Made by a program: the position numbers and the translations under genes. Below the pieces are notes generated by a model that had not been told where the DNA came from, did not search any database, and saw only the letters and a list, made by a program, of their open reading frames with translations. This document shows, piece by piece, positions 14,322 through 22,002 of a DNA stretch of 23,325 nucleotides. Source of the stretch: Bacillota bacterium (GTDB lineage: Bacteria > Bacillota > Clostridia > Lachnospirales > Lachnospiraceae); assembly GCA_023458035.1 (NCBI GenBank), contig JAEXAX010000007.1, forward strand, positions 1 through 23,325, written 5' to 3'. Every line of letters starts with the position of its first letter. Position 1 is the stretch's first letter.

Positions 14322-15374
14322 TTAAAATATTTTAATGAACAGCATTGCGATTAAGTAACCGATCAGTCCGCAGCCGGGGAAGGTCAATACCCAGGTCAGC
14401 ACCATGTCGAGCACCACGCTCATATTGATGGCGGACAGACGTTTGACGGCACCGACACCCATGATGGCAGTGGTCTTGGTATGTGTGGTCGAGACCGGAA
14501 TACCGAACAGGGTTGACGCCAGCAGGCTTAAGGAGGCTGCCAGGTCGGCCGAGAAGCCCTGGTATTTTTCCAGCTTAACCATATCCATGCCGACGGATTT
14601 GATGATCTTCTTGCCGCCGATGCTGGTACCCAGTCCCATCACGATGGAGCAGAGGATCATCATCCAGGTCGGCGGAATAATGCCGGCGGTATTGTCGCCG
14701 CCTTGCGATAAGACCATGCCGAGGATCAGTACACCCATGAATTTCTGGCCGTCCTGGGCTCCGTGCATGAAGGCGGTAAAGGCTGCGCCGAAGATCTGTG
14801 CACCTTTAAAGAAGGGGTCGGTCTTGCGGCGGCTGGTCCGGGCAAACAACAGTCCGACGATCTTGCAGACGATATAACCGAGTCCGAAGCCGATGATGGT
14901 TGATAAGCCGAGACCGTACAGTACCTTGATCCATTCCGCCTTATTGATTCCGCCGATACCGCCCTGCAGGGCAATGGCCGCACCGGACAGGCCGGCGATC
15001 AATGCGTGGCTCTCGCTGGTCGGAATACCGAAGGCCCAGGCCGCGACCGCCCAAAGTACGATGGCCACCATGGCTGCGCAGAGGGCGATCAGGGCATCAC
15101 GCGTATTGCCGCCGAAATTTACCATGTTGGAAATGGTTACCGCTACGCTGGGGGAGATCATGGTCATGATGAAGACGCCCAAAAAGTTGAAGATGGCGGC
15201 CATAAAGATGGCAGGCTGGGCATTCATGCAGCGTGTGCCAACACAGGTAGCGATGGCATTCGGAGCATCTGTCCAGCCGTTGACCAGGATCACGCCGAGC
15301 GTCAGGATCACGGATATGAGCAGGATCGGATGGTCGCTGATCTGACTCATAAAATGACTGAATGTAATATCCAT
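14322..15374 (-). CDS. pit: PiT-family inorganic phosphate transporter
   Basis: 350 residues, about ten hydrophobic segments. The family's inverted repeat is clear: N-terminal GWTDAPNAIATCVGTR (33-48) and GIPTSESHALIAGL (116-129), matched in the second half by HGAQDGQKFMGV (204-215) and GIPVSTTHTKTTAIMG (291-306). These GxPxSxxH motifs surround the phosphate and cation sites in PiT (SLC20/PF01384) proteins. It is expected to import phosphate, or metal-phosphate, by H+ or Na+ symport in the cytoplasmic membrane. It is the first gene of a two-gene minus-strand operon, with GGAG nine bases before the ATG and an extended -10 promoter about 80 bases upstream. The gene symbol is generic for the family. 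Confidence 0.92.
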   Translation of the reverse strand: MDITFSHFMSQISDHPILLISVILTLGVILVNGWTDAPNAIATCVGTRCMNAQPAIFMAAIFNFLGVFIMTMISPSVAVTISNMVNFGGNTRDALIALCAAMVAIVLWAVAAWAFGIPTSESHALIAGLSGAAIALQGGIGGINKAEWIKVLYGLGLSTIIGFGLGYIVCKIVGLLFARTSRRKTDPFFKGAQIFGAAFTAFMHGAQDGQKFMGVLILGMVLSQGGDNTAGIIPPTWMMILCSIVMGLGTSIGGKKIIKSVGMDMVKLEKYQGFSADLAASLSLLASTLFGIPVSTTHTKTTAIMGVGAVKRLSAINMSVVLDMVLTWVLTFPGCGLIGYLIAMLFIKIF

Positions 15375-15452
15375 AATTCATTTCTCCTTCATATGAAATT
15401 GTCGTATACAGGCTGACTGACAAAGGATGGTCAGAGCTGCGCATACGAGTGT

Positions 15453-15461
15453 ATTATAGCA
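15453..15461 (-). promoter_or_regulatory. Extended -10 promoter of the pit operon
   Basis: On the minus strand the sequence reads TGCTATAAT, an exact TATAAT with the TGn extension. No good -35 hexamer is seen at 16-18 bases; the spacer contains T7. It lies about 80 bases before the pit start. Confidence 0.6.
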
Positions 15462-15618
15462 TTTGCATGAAAAAAAGCATAGCAATAATTTAACAGACTT
15501 TTAGATAGAAGCTTTACAAATAGAGAAAAAAGAGGGCTTTATTGTAAAAGGATGAAGAAATCTGTTTGTCAAGTAGAGAATTGTATCTGATTAAGTACAT
15601 GAGTTGCACAATAACGGC

Positions 15619-15646
15619 TTGCAAATATACACAAAAGGTGTATAAT
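15619..15646 (+). promoter_or_regulatory. Sigma-A promoter of the alcohol dehydrogenase gene
   Basis: TTGCAA (15619-15624) and TATAAT (15641-15646, exact consensus) with a 16-base spacer. The expected start near 15653 gives a leader of about 58 bases. Confidence 0.7.
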
Positions 15647-15655
15647 ATAACTAGA

Positions 15656-15673
15656 TTGTTAATTTTATAACTT
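15656..15673 (+). promoter_or_regulatory. Candidate Rex redox-repressor site
   Basis: TTGTTAA-TTTT-ATAACTT. The left half matches the clostridial Rex consensus TTGTTAAnnnnTTAACAA fully; the right half matches 4 of 7, including TAAC. It covers the transcription start region, where a repressor would block. Rex commonly controls fermentative alcohol dehydrogenases. The A+T-rich context raises the chance of a coincidental match. Confidence 0.4.
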
Positions 15674-15710
15674 AATTTATTTATACTATTTATAAAAGGA
15701 GGAAAAAAAG

Positions 15711-16886
15711 ATGCGTTACACAGTACCAAGAGACACATATTACGGAAAGGGTTCCATCGAACAGCTGAAAAATCTGCAGGGCAGCAGAGCGATTGTGGTT
15801 GTCGGCGGCGGTTCCATGAAGCGTTTTGGCTTTCTGGATAAGATCGTTGGCTATCTGCAGGAAGCAGGCATGGAAGTCAGGTTATTTGAAGGCGTTGAGC
15901 CGGATCCGTCAGTAGAAACTGTTATGCGCGGTGCGGCTGCCATGACCGAGTTCCAGCCGGATGTGATCGTATCTGTCGGCGGCGGCTCCCCGATCGATGC
16001 CGCAAAGGCTATGTGGGCCTTCTATGAGCATCCGGAAGTGACCTTTGAGGAGCTGTGTATTCCGTTCAACTTCCCGAAACTGCGCCAAAAGGCGATTTTC
16101 GTAGCCGTTCCGTCTACCTCCGGTACCGCTACAGAGGTAACCGCTTTCTCCGTTATCACCGATTATGCCAAGGGTGTTAAGTATCCGCTGGCTGACTTCG
16201 AGATTACCCCTGATGTGGCCATCGTAGACCCAGATCTGGCTGAGACCATGCCGCCGCATCTGGTAGCCTACACCGGTATGGATGCCCTGACTCATGCAGT
16301 TGAGGCTTATGTATCGACTGTTCACGGTGCTTTCACCGATCCGTTGGCCCTGCGTGCCATCCAGATGGTATTTGAGTATCTGTTAGATTCCTATAACGGA
16401 GATATGGAAGCCAGAGAGCAGATGCACTATGCGCAGTGTCTGGCCGGACAGGCGTTCTCGAACGCTTTGTTAGGTATCGTTCATTCCATGGCTCATAAGA
16501 CCGGCGCCGCTTTTGAAGGCGATCATATCGTTCATGGTTATGCCAACGCTATGTATCTGCCGTATGTCATCAAGTACAACTCAGGAAATCCGGAAGCCTT
16601 GAAGAGATATGCCGAGATCGCTCGTTTCGTTGGTATCCAAGGAACCGATGAGGAGTGTATGGAAGCCCTGCGTCAGCGTATCAATGAGTACAACGACAAG
16701 ATGGAAATCAAGAAGACCCTGCGTGAGTTCGGAGTACCGGAAGCAGAGTTCAATCAGAAGATCGCAAAGATTTCCGAGCTGGCTGTAGGAGATGCCTGCA
16801 CCGGTTCCAATCCGAGAAGCATCGACCCGGCTACCATGGAGCGTCTGTTCAGAGCCATCTATGACGGTAAGGAAGTAGATTTCTAA
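15711..16886 (+). CDS. Iron-containing (group III) alcohol dehydrogenase
   Basis: 391 residues, the usual length. The N-terminal domain binds NAD(P): GGGSMKRFG (about 32-40) and GGGSPIDAAK (90-99). The metal site in the helical domain is formed by Asp191 and His195 (GMDALTHAVEAY), His258 (GIVHSMAH) and His275 (IVHGYAN), the Fe-ADH set. There is a slightly longer stretch between the last two than in FucO; this variant (KTGAAFEGDHIVHG) is familiar from clostridial members close to the AdhE C-terminal domain. It likely reduces acetaldehyde or another aldehyde to alcohol with NAD(P)H during fermentation. It is monocistronic: own promoter, RBS AAAGGAGG, strong terminator. The exact substrate cannot be told. 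Confidence 0.92.
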   Translation: MRYTVPRDTYYGKGSIEQLKNLQGSRAIVVVGGGSMKRFGFLDKIVGYLQEAGMEVRLFEGVEPDPSVETVMRGAAAMTEFQPDVIVSVGGGSPIDAAKAMWAFYEHPEVTFEELCIPFNFPKLRQKAIFVAVPSTSGTATEVTAFSVITDYAKGVKYPLADFEITPDVAIVDPDLAETMPPHLVAYTGMDALTHAVEAYVSTVHGAFTDPLALRAIQMVFEYLLDSYNGDMEAREQMHYAQCLAGQAFSNALLGIVHSMAHKTGAAFEGDHIVHGYANAMYLPYVIKYNSGNPEALKRYAEIARFVGIQGTDEECMEALRQRINEYNDKMEIKKTLREFGVPEAEFNQKIAKISELAVGDACTGSNPRSIDPATMERLFRAIYDGKEVDF

Positions 16887-16941
16887 GAACTGAGGTTTGA
16901 TAAAGGCGTGGCGATTCGATCGCCATAAATATAAAGGAAGC

Positions 16942-16992
16942 AAAGGGCTCTTTTGTTACAGGCAACGACTGTAACAAAAGAGCCCTTTCTTT
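16942..16992 (+). terminator. Strong terminator after the alcohol dehydrogenase gene
   Basis: A perfect 20-bp stem (16942-16961 with 16969-16988) has loop GCAACGA, followed by CTTTG. The stem is long and A/T-ended, so it could also act on the opposite strand. Confidence 0.85.
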
Positions 16993-16996
16993 GTTG

Positions 16997-17023
16997 CCCG
17001 GCGGACGATGCCGGGGAGTTTTT
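16997..17023 (+). terminator. Second GC hairpin with T run (tandem terminator, weak)
   Basis: CCCGGC (16997-17002) pairs with GCCGGG (17010-17015), followed by GAGTTTTT. It lies directly after the strong terminator. An overlapping GAGTTT/AAACTC stem (17016-17032) is an alternative fold. Confidence 0.4.
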
Positions 17024-17085
17024 GTGAAACTCTACAAAAATATAGGGGGCGGATCTGACAGCATTACCAAAGTTTATTTTGCCTC

Positions 17086-17114
17086 TTGTCAAGCTGAAAT
17101 GGCCGTGCTATGAT
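17086..17114 (+). promoter_or_regulatory. Sigma-A promoter of the maltodextrin operon
   Basis: TTGTCA (17086-17091) and TATGAT (17109-17114) with a 17-base spacer; each hexamer is one mismatch from consensus. The leader to malE is about 140 bases and contains two operator-like sites. Confidence 0.7.
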
Positions 17115-17122
17115 TCATTTAC

Positions 17123-17134
17123 GGTAACGTTCCC
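17123..17134 (+). promoter_or_regulatory. LacI-type operator 1 upstream of malE
   Basis: GGTAACGTTCCC is a near palindrome around a central CG, the form bound by LacI-family repressors. It overlaps the expected transcription start. Probable ligand: the LacI-family regulator encoded at the end of this cluster. Confidence 0.6.
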
Positions 17135-17168
17135 GACGGTGAAAATAAAGGGGAAAATATATCTTTAT

Positions 17169-17180
17169 AGTAACGTTCCC
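17169..17180 (+). promoter_or_regulatory. LacI-type operator 2 upstream of malE
   Basis: AGTAACGTTCCC is a second copy; GTAACGTTCCCGA is shared exactly with operator 1. The centres are 46 bases apart. A small inverted repeat, ATAAAG (17145-17150) with CTTTAT (17163-17168), lies between the two. Confidence 0.6.
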
Positions 17181-17258
17181 GAAAAAAGGGATGGAAGTAC
17201 CGGACGGAGATAACGAAAGCCGAGCGGGACAGAAAAAAATGAACGGAGGAAATACAAG

Positions 17259-18563
17259 ATGAAGAGAAGAGTGCTAACCATGACAGTTTGTGCAGCCATG
17301 ATGGCAGCCGCTTTGGCAGGCTGCGGGAAAAAAGAAAAAGGCAAAGTGTATTACATGAACTTTAAGCCGGAGGCGGAAAAGGCCTGGCAGAATCTGGCCG
17401 CTGCCTACACTAAGGAAACCGGTATTGATGTAAAGGTAACAACTGCCGCTGCCGGCACTTATGAGCAGCAGCTGACTTCCGAGATGAGTAAGGACGAGGC
17501 TCCGACCCTGTTCCAGGTGAACGGTCCGGTTGGTCTGGCAAACTGGAAGGAGCATTGCTATGACCTGAAGGATTCGGATGTTTATAAGCAGCTAAAGACA
17601 GATGATTTCGCCTTAAAGGATGGGGATACTGTCAATGGTATCGCTTACTGCTTTGAAACCTATGGCATCATTTACAATAAGACATTGTTGAACAAGTATC
17701 TGGGTATGGACGGAGCCGTGGTGAAGAGTGCTGACGAGATCAACAGCTTTGCTAAGTTAAAGGCTGTGGCGGATGACATTCAGGCCAAAAAGGCGGCTCT
17801 TGGTGTGGAAGGAGCTTTTACCAGCGCCGGTATGGATTCCTCCTCTGACTGGAGATTCAAGACCCATCTGGCCAACCTGCCGATCTACTATGAGTACAAG
17901 GATGAGCAGATCTCTTCCTCAAAGGCCGTCAAGGGTACCTATCTGGATCAGTATAAGAGTATCTTCGATTTGTATATCACTGATTCGACCTGCGAGCCGA
18001 AGCTGTTGGGCTCGAAAAACATGGATGAGTCAACCGGTGAATTTGCGACCGGTAAGGCTGTCTTTTATCAGAACGGAACCTGGGCTTACGGTGATATCAC
18101 CGGCGCAGGCAAGTTAAAGGATGAGGATCTCGGCATGCTGCCGATTTACATCGGCGCCAAGGGCGAGGAAACTCAGGGACTGTGTACCGGTTCCGAAAAT
18201 TACTGGTGCGTCAATAAGGATGCCGATAAGGCTGATATCGAAGAAACGCTGAAGTTCATGAACTGGGTCGTTACCAGTGAGACCGGAAAAACAGCGCTTT
18301 CCAAGGACATGGGCTTTGTGACCCCGTTTAAGTCCTTTGAGGATGTGAAGACCACCAACCGTTTGAACATGATTGCCGATGAGTATATTGCTGCCGGTAA
18401 GACTCCGGTATCATGGAATTTCTCCAGTATTCCGTCCGAGAATTGGAAGAATGACCTGGGTGCTGCTCTGACCGCTTACGCTGCCGGAACCGGCGACTGG
18501 GAGGCGGTAAAGAAGGCCTTTGTAGACGGCTGGGCTAAGGAGTACGCCGCTACACATAATTAA
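17259..18563 (+). CDS. malE: Maltodextrin-binding lipoprotein (MalE-type)
   Basis: 434 residues. Lipoprotein signal peptide with lipobox LAGC and Cys22. The mature part is a type-1 extracellular solute-binding protein (SBP_bac_1): KVYYMNFKPEAEKAWQNLAAAYTKETGIDVKV is the classic opening (given here in parts: FKPEAEKAWQNLA, GIDVKVTTAA), then PTLFQVNGPVG, GIAYCFETYGIIYNKTLL, FATGKAVFYQNGTWAYGDI, and LCTGSENYWCVNK. It delivers maltooligosaccharides to the membrane permeases encoded next. The sugar is inferred from malQ and the LacI-type regulator; other oligosaccharides are possible. RBS GGAGGA is eight bases before the ATG. A terminator-like hairpin separates it from malF, so the binding protein should be made in excess. 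Confidence 0.85.
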   Translation: MKRRVLTMTVCAAMMAAALAGCGKKEKGKVYYMNFKPEAEKAWQNLAAAYTKETGIDVKVTTAAAGTYEQQLTSEMSKDEAPTLFQVNGPVGLANWKEHCYDLKDSDVYKQLKTDDFALKDGDTVNGIAYCFETYGIIYNKTLLNKYLGMDGAVVKSADEINSFAKLKAVADDIQAKKAALGVEGAFTSAGMDSSSDWRFKTHLANLPIYYEYKDEQISSSKAVKGTYLDQYKSIFDLYITDSTCEPKLLGSKNMDESTGEFATGKAVFYQNGTWAYGDITGAGKLKDEDLGMLPIYIGAKGEETQGLCTGSENYWCVNKDADKADIEETLKFMNWVVTSETGKTALSKDMGFVTPFKSFEDVKTTNRLNMIADEYIAAGKTPVSWNFSSIPSENWKNDLGAALTAYAAGTGDWEAVKKAFVDGWAKEYAATHN

Positions 18564-18617
18564 ACAGACTGCATCCTGACTGCTGCTGCGGTCGGGAAAT
18601 GATCAATATGTCACATT

Positions 18618-18653
18618 GAGGGTGGGTAGAGCTTCTGCCCATCCTCGTTTTTT
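18618..18653 (+). terminator. Attenuator-type hairpin between malE and malF
   Basis: GAGGGTGGGTAG (18618-18629) pairs with CTGCCCATCCTC (18635-18646), two G-U pairs, followed by GTTTTTT. A partial terminator here would lower expression of the permeases relative to the binding protein. Confidence 0.75.
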
Positions 18654-18690
18654 CGGGCTTAACCAAAGCTCATCCGAAAAGGAGGAAAAT

Positions 18691-19533
18691 ATGAAACGTA
18701 CGGTACAAAAGGCCTTTCCTTTATTTGTACTGCCGACGGTGATCGCCTTTGTGATCGGCTTTATCGTGCCATTTATCATGGGGGTCTACCTGTCTTTTTG
18801 CAAATTTAAGGTCATTACCCAAACCCGCTTTGTCGGCCTGGATAATTATATCAAGATCATCGGCGATAAAGATTTCCTGCATTCGCTGTGGTTTACCGTG
18901 GCCTTTACAGCAGCCAGCGTGCTGACCATCAATTTGCTGGCTTTCGCAGTGGCCATGCTGCTGACGAAAAACTTCCGCGGTACGAAGCTGTTCAGGACGG
19001 TCTTCTTTATGCCGAACCTGATCGGCGGTATTGTGCTCGGTTACATATGGCAGATCATTCTCAATGGTATCCTGGCTCACTGGGGCGTGGTCCTGACCTA
19101 CGATGAGAAGTTTGGCTTCCTGGGGCTGCTCGTCCTGCTGAACTGGCAGCAGATCGGGTATATGATGATCATTTACATCGCCGCCCTCATGGCCGTGCCG
19201 CCCGAATTGCTGGAATCGGCGCAGATAGACGGAGCCAATCGCTGGGAGAGATTAAAGAACGTCATTATTCCATGCGTCAGACCGTCTATTACCATTTGTA
19301 CCTTTCTGACTCTGACCAATGGCTTTAAGCTGTTTGACCAGAACCTGTCGCTGACAGCCGGAAAGCCGGGGCATGCATCGGAAATGCTGGCATTGAACAT
19401 CTTTAATACCTTTTATGGGCGCGTCGGTTATCAGGGGGTCGGCCAAGCCAAGGCTGTGGTCTTTGCAGTCCTGGTCGGCTTGATTGCTTTTACACAGCTT
19501 TACATTACCCGCAGAAAGGAGGTGCAGGCATGA
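18691..19533 (+). CDS. malF: Maltodextrin ABC permease (MalF-type)
   Basis: 280 residues from the ATG at 18691, which has GGAGGA (18681-18686) five or so bases upstream. A longer frame from a TTG at 18616 runs through the terminator hairpin and is not used. About six membrane segments, starting at 9-35. The EAA loop that contacts the ATPase is LLESAQIDGANRWERLKNVI followed by IPCVRP (about 173-197). It is the short (UgpA/MsmF-like) form without the large periplasmic insertion of enteric MalF. It overlaps malG by 4 bp (ATGA), so the pair is translationally coupled. It forms a heterodimeric channel with MalG. Confidence 0.87.
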   Translation: MKRTVQKAFPLFVLPTVIAFVIGFIVPFIMGVYLSFCKFKVITQTRFVGLDNYIKIIGDKDFLHSLWFTVAFTAASVLTINLLAFAVAMLLTKNFRGTKLFRTVFFMPNLIGGIVLGYIWQIILNGILAHWGVVLTYDEKFGFLGLLVLLNWQQIGYMMIIYIAALMAVPPELLESAQIDGANRWERLKNVIIPCVRPSITICTFLTLTNGFKLFDQNLSLTAGKPGHASEMLALNIFNTFYGRVGYQGVGQAKAVVFAVLVGLIAFTQLYITRRKEVQA

Positions 19534-20405
19534 TGAATCCAAAGCAGAAAAAACAAATGACCGCAGCTGCCGAAAAACCGATGAAGCACGGCTGGATCCT
19601 GTCGATCCTGTTTGCGGTTTTGAGTATCTTTTGGCTGGCGCCGCTGTTCATCGTATTGATCAACTCTTTTAAAGATAAGAATTTTATCAATTTGACGCCC
19701 TTTACACTGCCGACGGACAAAACTTTTGTACGGCTGTCGAATTATATTCGCGGTCTTGATCAGGTCGACTTTTTGGCTGCAATCACAAATTCAGTAATTG
19801 TCACTGTGTTGTCTGTGGCTTTGATCATCATCTGTACATCTATGTGCGGCTGGTATATCGCCCGCGTGGACAGTACCTTTACCAAGGTGATCTATATTCT
19901 GTTTGCCTTTTCAATGTTGGTGCCTTTCCAGATGGTGATGTATCCGTTGTCGAAGGTCGCCAACCTGATGCATATTACCTCGCCGTGGACCATTCCCGTC
20001 ATCTATCTGGGCTTTGGTGCCGGCCTGGCCGTATTTATGTTCACCGGCTTTGCTAAATCTATTCCGGTAGAAATCGAGGAGGCCGCCATGATTGACGGCT
20101 GCAATGCCGGACAGATCTTCTTTAAGGTGGTATTGCCGATTATGAAGCCTACCTATATCACAGTGGCTATTCTGCAGTCCATGTGGGTGTGGAATGATTA
20201 CCTGCTGCCTTATCTGGTGCTGGATACCAAACGCTATAAGACCCTGCCGATTGCCATCCAATATCTGAAAGGCGGATACGGCACCGTTGACTGGGGCGGT
20301 ATGATGGCCATGCTGATGGTTGCTATCGTGCCCATCGTCATCTTTTATATAGCCTGTCAGAAGTACATTATCAGGGGTGTGGCAGCCGGTGCGGTCAAAG
20401 GGTGA
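19530..20405 (+). CDS. malG: Maltodextrin ABC permease (MalG-type)
   Basis: 291 residues. About six membrane spans, the first at 22-46. The EAA loop is EIEEAAMIDGCNAGQIFFKV followed by VLPIMKP (about 181-208), a very good match to the family. The C-terminus (KYIIRGVAAGAVKG) carries the R-G-x-x-x-G-A-x-K-G ending typical of MalG-like permeases, which reaches into the ATPase dimer interface. Its start overlaps the malF stop; the second codon is also ATG, so either may be used. RBS AAAGGAGG lies within malF. No ATPase gene follows. Confidence 0.88.
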   Translation: MMNPKQKKQMTAAAEKPMKHGWILSILFAVLSIFWLAPLFIVLINSFKDKNFINLTPFTLPTDKTFVRLSNYIRGLDQVDFLAAITNSVIVTVLSVALIIICTSMCGWYIARVDSTFTKVIYILFAFSMLVPFQMVMYPLSKVANLMHITSPWTIPVIYLGFGAGLAVFMFTGFAKSIPVEIEEAAMIDGCNAGQIFFKVVLPIMKPTYITVAILQSMWVWNDYLLPYLVLDTKRYKTLPIAIQYLKGGYGTVDWGGMMAMLMVAIVPIVIFYIACQKYIIRGVAAGAVKG

Positions 20406-20413
20406 TAAATACC

Positions 20414-20442
20414 TTGCGCATATCGGTTGAATTACCTATAAT
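20414..20442 (+). promoter_or_regulatory. Internal promoter before malQ
   Basis: TTGCGC (20414-20419) and exact TATAAT (20437-20442) with a 17-base spacer, 23 bases before the malQ ATG. No AACGTT operator is near, so malQ-malR may have a basal transcript independent of the malE promoter. Confidence 0.6.
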
Positions 20443-20465
20443 ATTGAATTATAAAGGATGAAGCT

Positions 20466-21965
20466 ATGAAGCAACGAAGCAGTGGGATCCTGCTCCCGAT
20501 CTTCAGCCTGCCGGGGAAATACGGCATCGGTACACTGGGACAGGAAGCCTATGAATTTGTCGATTTTTTAGAACAGACCGGTCAGTCGGCTTGGCAGATC
20601 CTGCCGCTCGGCCCGACCGGCTACGGGGATTCTCCCTATCAGTCATTTTCAACCTATGCCGGCAATCCGTATCTGATCAGTCTGACAAAGCTGATCGAGG
20701 AAGGGCTTTTGACGCAGGAGGAGTGCGAGGCCTGTGATTTCGGAGCGGATGAGACTCGCATCGACTATGAGCTGCTGTATCGCCATCGTCTTTCATTATT
20801 AGAATTGGCCTGGCAGCGGGCAAGCCAGAAGCCGGATGACGGTCTTCGGCAATATCTGGAAGCAAATCGGGAATGGCTGCCGGATTATGCGCTGTTTATA
20901 GCGGTGAAGCATCATTTTGGAGATGTCGGTCTGGAGCAGTGGGATGAGGATATCCGTTTGCGCCGACCTCAGGCTTATGTGCGCTACCGCCGCCGTCTGG
21001 CTGATCAGGTGGCTTTTCACAGCTACCTGCAATATCTGTTTGAACGGCAGTGGCTGGCCTTAAAGGAGTATGCCAATGCCAGAGGCATCCGAATCATCGG
21101 GGATATTCCGATCTATGTTTCATATGACAGTGCCGATGTCTGGTCCGAGCCGCAGCTGTTTGAACTGAACACGAACGGACTGCCGAATCGGATCGCCGGC
21201 TGCCCGCCGGATGCCTTTGCGCCGAAGGGACAGCGCTGGGGCAATCCGCTTTACCGCTGGGAGGAGCATAAGCGGGACGGCTATCGGTGGTGGATCCGCC
21301 GGATGCGCCGCTGCATGCAATTGTATGACGTGATCCGTATCGATCATTTCCGCGGTTTTGACCAGTACTTTGCCATCGAGGCGGAGGCCGAAACAGCTGA
21401 ACACGGCTGCTGGTTGGACGGCCCGGGCATGGAGTTGTTTGCCGCCATGCATGACAGCTTGGGGGAGATCGACATCATCGCCGAGGATCTCGGCTTTATC
21501 ACCGATTCGGTCAGAGAGTTGGTTCGTGCGACCGGATATCCAAATATGAAGGTGATTCAATTTGCCTTTGACGCTCGGGATACCGGGCAGGCGGGCGATC
21601 ACCTGCCGCATACCTATGGATGGCGGTCAGTGGTTTATACCGGTACTCATGATAATCCGCCGTTGATGGCCTGGCTGGAAGAGATCACTCCGCAGGAGCG
21701 GAAGCAGGTGCAGACATATACGCAGGCCGTCTCGGATACGACAGAGGATTTGCTGGATGGCTTGTTTCGTATCGTGGTCAGCTCGCCGGCCAAGCTGTGC
21801 ATCATTCCACTGCAGGATTACCTGCGGCTGGGGAGCGAGGCCAGAATGAACCGTCCGTCAGTGATGGGCGGAAACTGGCAGTGGCGGGTGACTGCCGATG
21901 TGCTTGCCGGCTGTCGGGAGACGGTGCGGCAGTGGACAGAACAGGGTAACCGTTTGAGAATATAA
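20466..21965 (+). CDS. malQ: 4-alpha-glucanotransferase (amylomaltase)
   Basis: 499 residues, GH77 family. Opens with SSGILLPIFSLPGKYGIGTLG and LGPTGYGDSPYQSFSTYAGN (substrate-side loop). Catalytic residues by family comparison are the nucleophile Asp293 (RIDHFRGF), acid/base Glu340 (DIIAEDLG) and stabiliser Asp396 (YTGTHDNPP), nearly the same numbering as Thermus amylomaltase. Also GDIPIYVSYDSADVW and the C-terminal NRPSVMGGNWQWR. It disproportionates maltooligosaccharides in the cytoplasm, releasing glucose and longer chains. It follows malG by 60 bases and precedes the regulator by 37, confirming a maltodextrin role for the cluster. Confidence 0.96.
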   Translation: MKQRSSGILLPIFSLPGKYGIGTLGQEAYEFVDFLEQTGQSAWQILPLGPTGYGDSPYQSFSTYAGNPYLISLTKLIEEGLLTQEECEACDFGADETRIDYELLYRHRLSLLELAWQRASQKPDDGLRQYLEANREWLPDYALFIAVKHHFGDVGLEQWDEDIRLRRPQAYVRYRRRLADQVAFHSYLQYLFERQWLALKEYANARGIRIIGDIPIYVSYDSADVWSEPQLFELNTNGLPNRIAGCPPDAFAPKGQRWGNPLYRWEEHKRDGYRWWIRRMRRCMQLYDVIRIDHFRGFDQYFAIEAEAETAEHGCWLDGPGMELFAAMHDSLGEIDIIAEDLGFITDSVRELVRATGYPNMKVIQFAFDARDTGQAGDHLPHTYGWRSVVYTGTHDNPPLMAWLEEITPQERKQVQTYTQAVSDTTEDLLDGLFRIVVSSPAKLCIIPLQDYLRLGSEARMNRPSVMGGNWQWRVTADVLAGCRETVRQWTEQGNRLRI

Positions 21966-22002
21966 CAGATAACAAAGCATTGCAGAGAACAGGAGGAGGC
22001 CG

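Larger units (their letters stand above)
15375..15710. other. Divergent intergenic region pit / alcohol dehydrogenase
   Basis: A 336-base A+T-rich gap between divergent genes. It holds the pit extended -10 promoter, a short inverted repeat CTGAC...GTCAG in the pit leader, the alcohol dehydrogenase promoter and a candidate Rex site. Between about 15465 and 15615 I see no gene or clear structure. Confidence 0.6.

Noticed and set aside
14404..15416. Long open frames on the plus strand across the PiT gene
   Set aside because: They are antisense shadows of a well-conserved membrane protein gene and lack RBS and family features.
17123..17180. CcpA cre sites at the malE promoter
   Set aside because: The elements share the central CG but their flanks (GGTA..TCCC) do not fit the cre consensus; a local LacI-family regulator explains them better.
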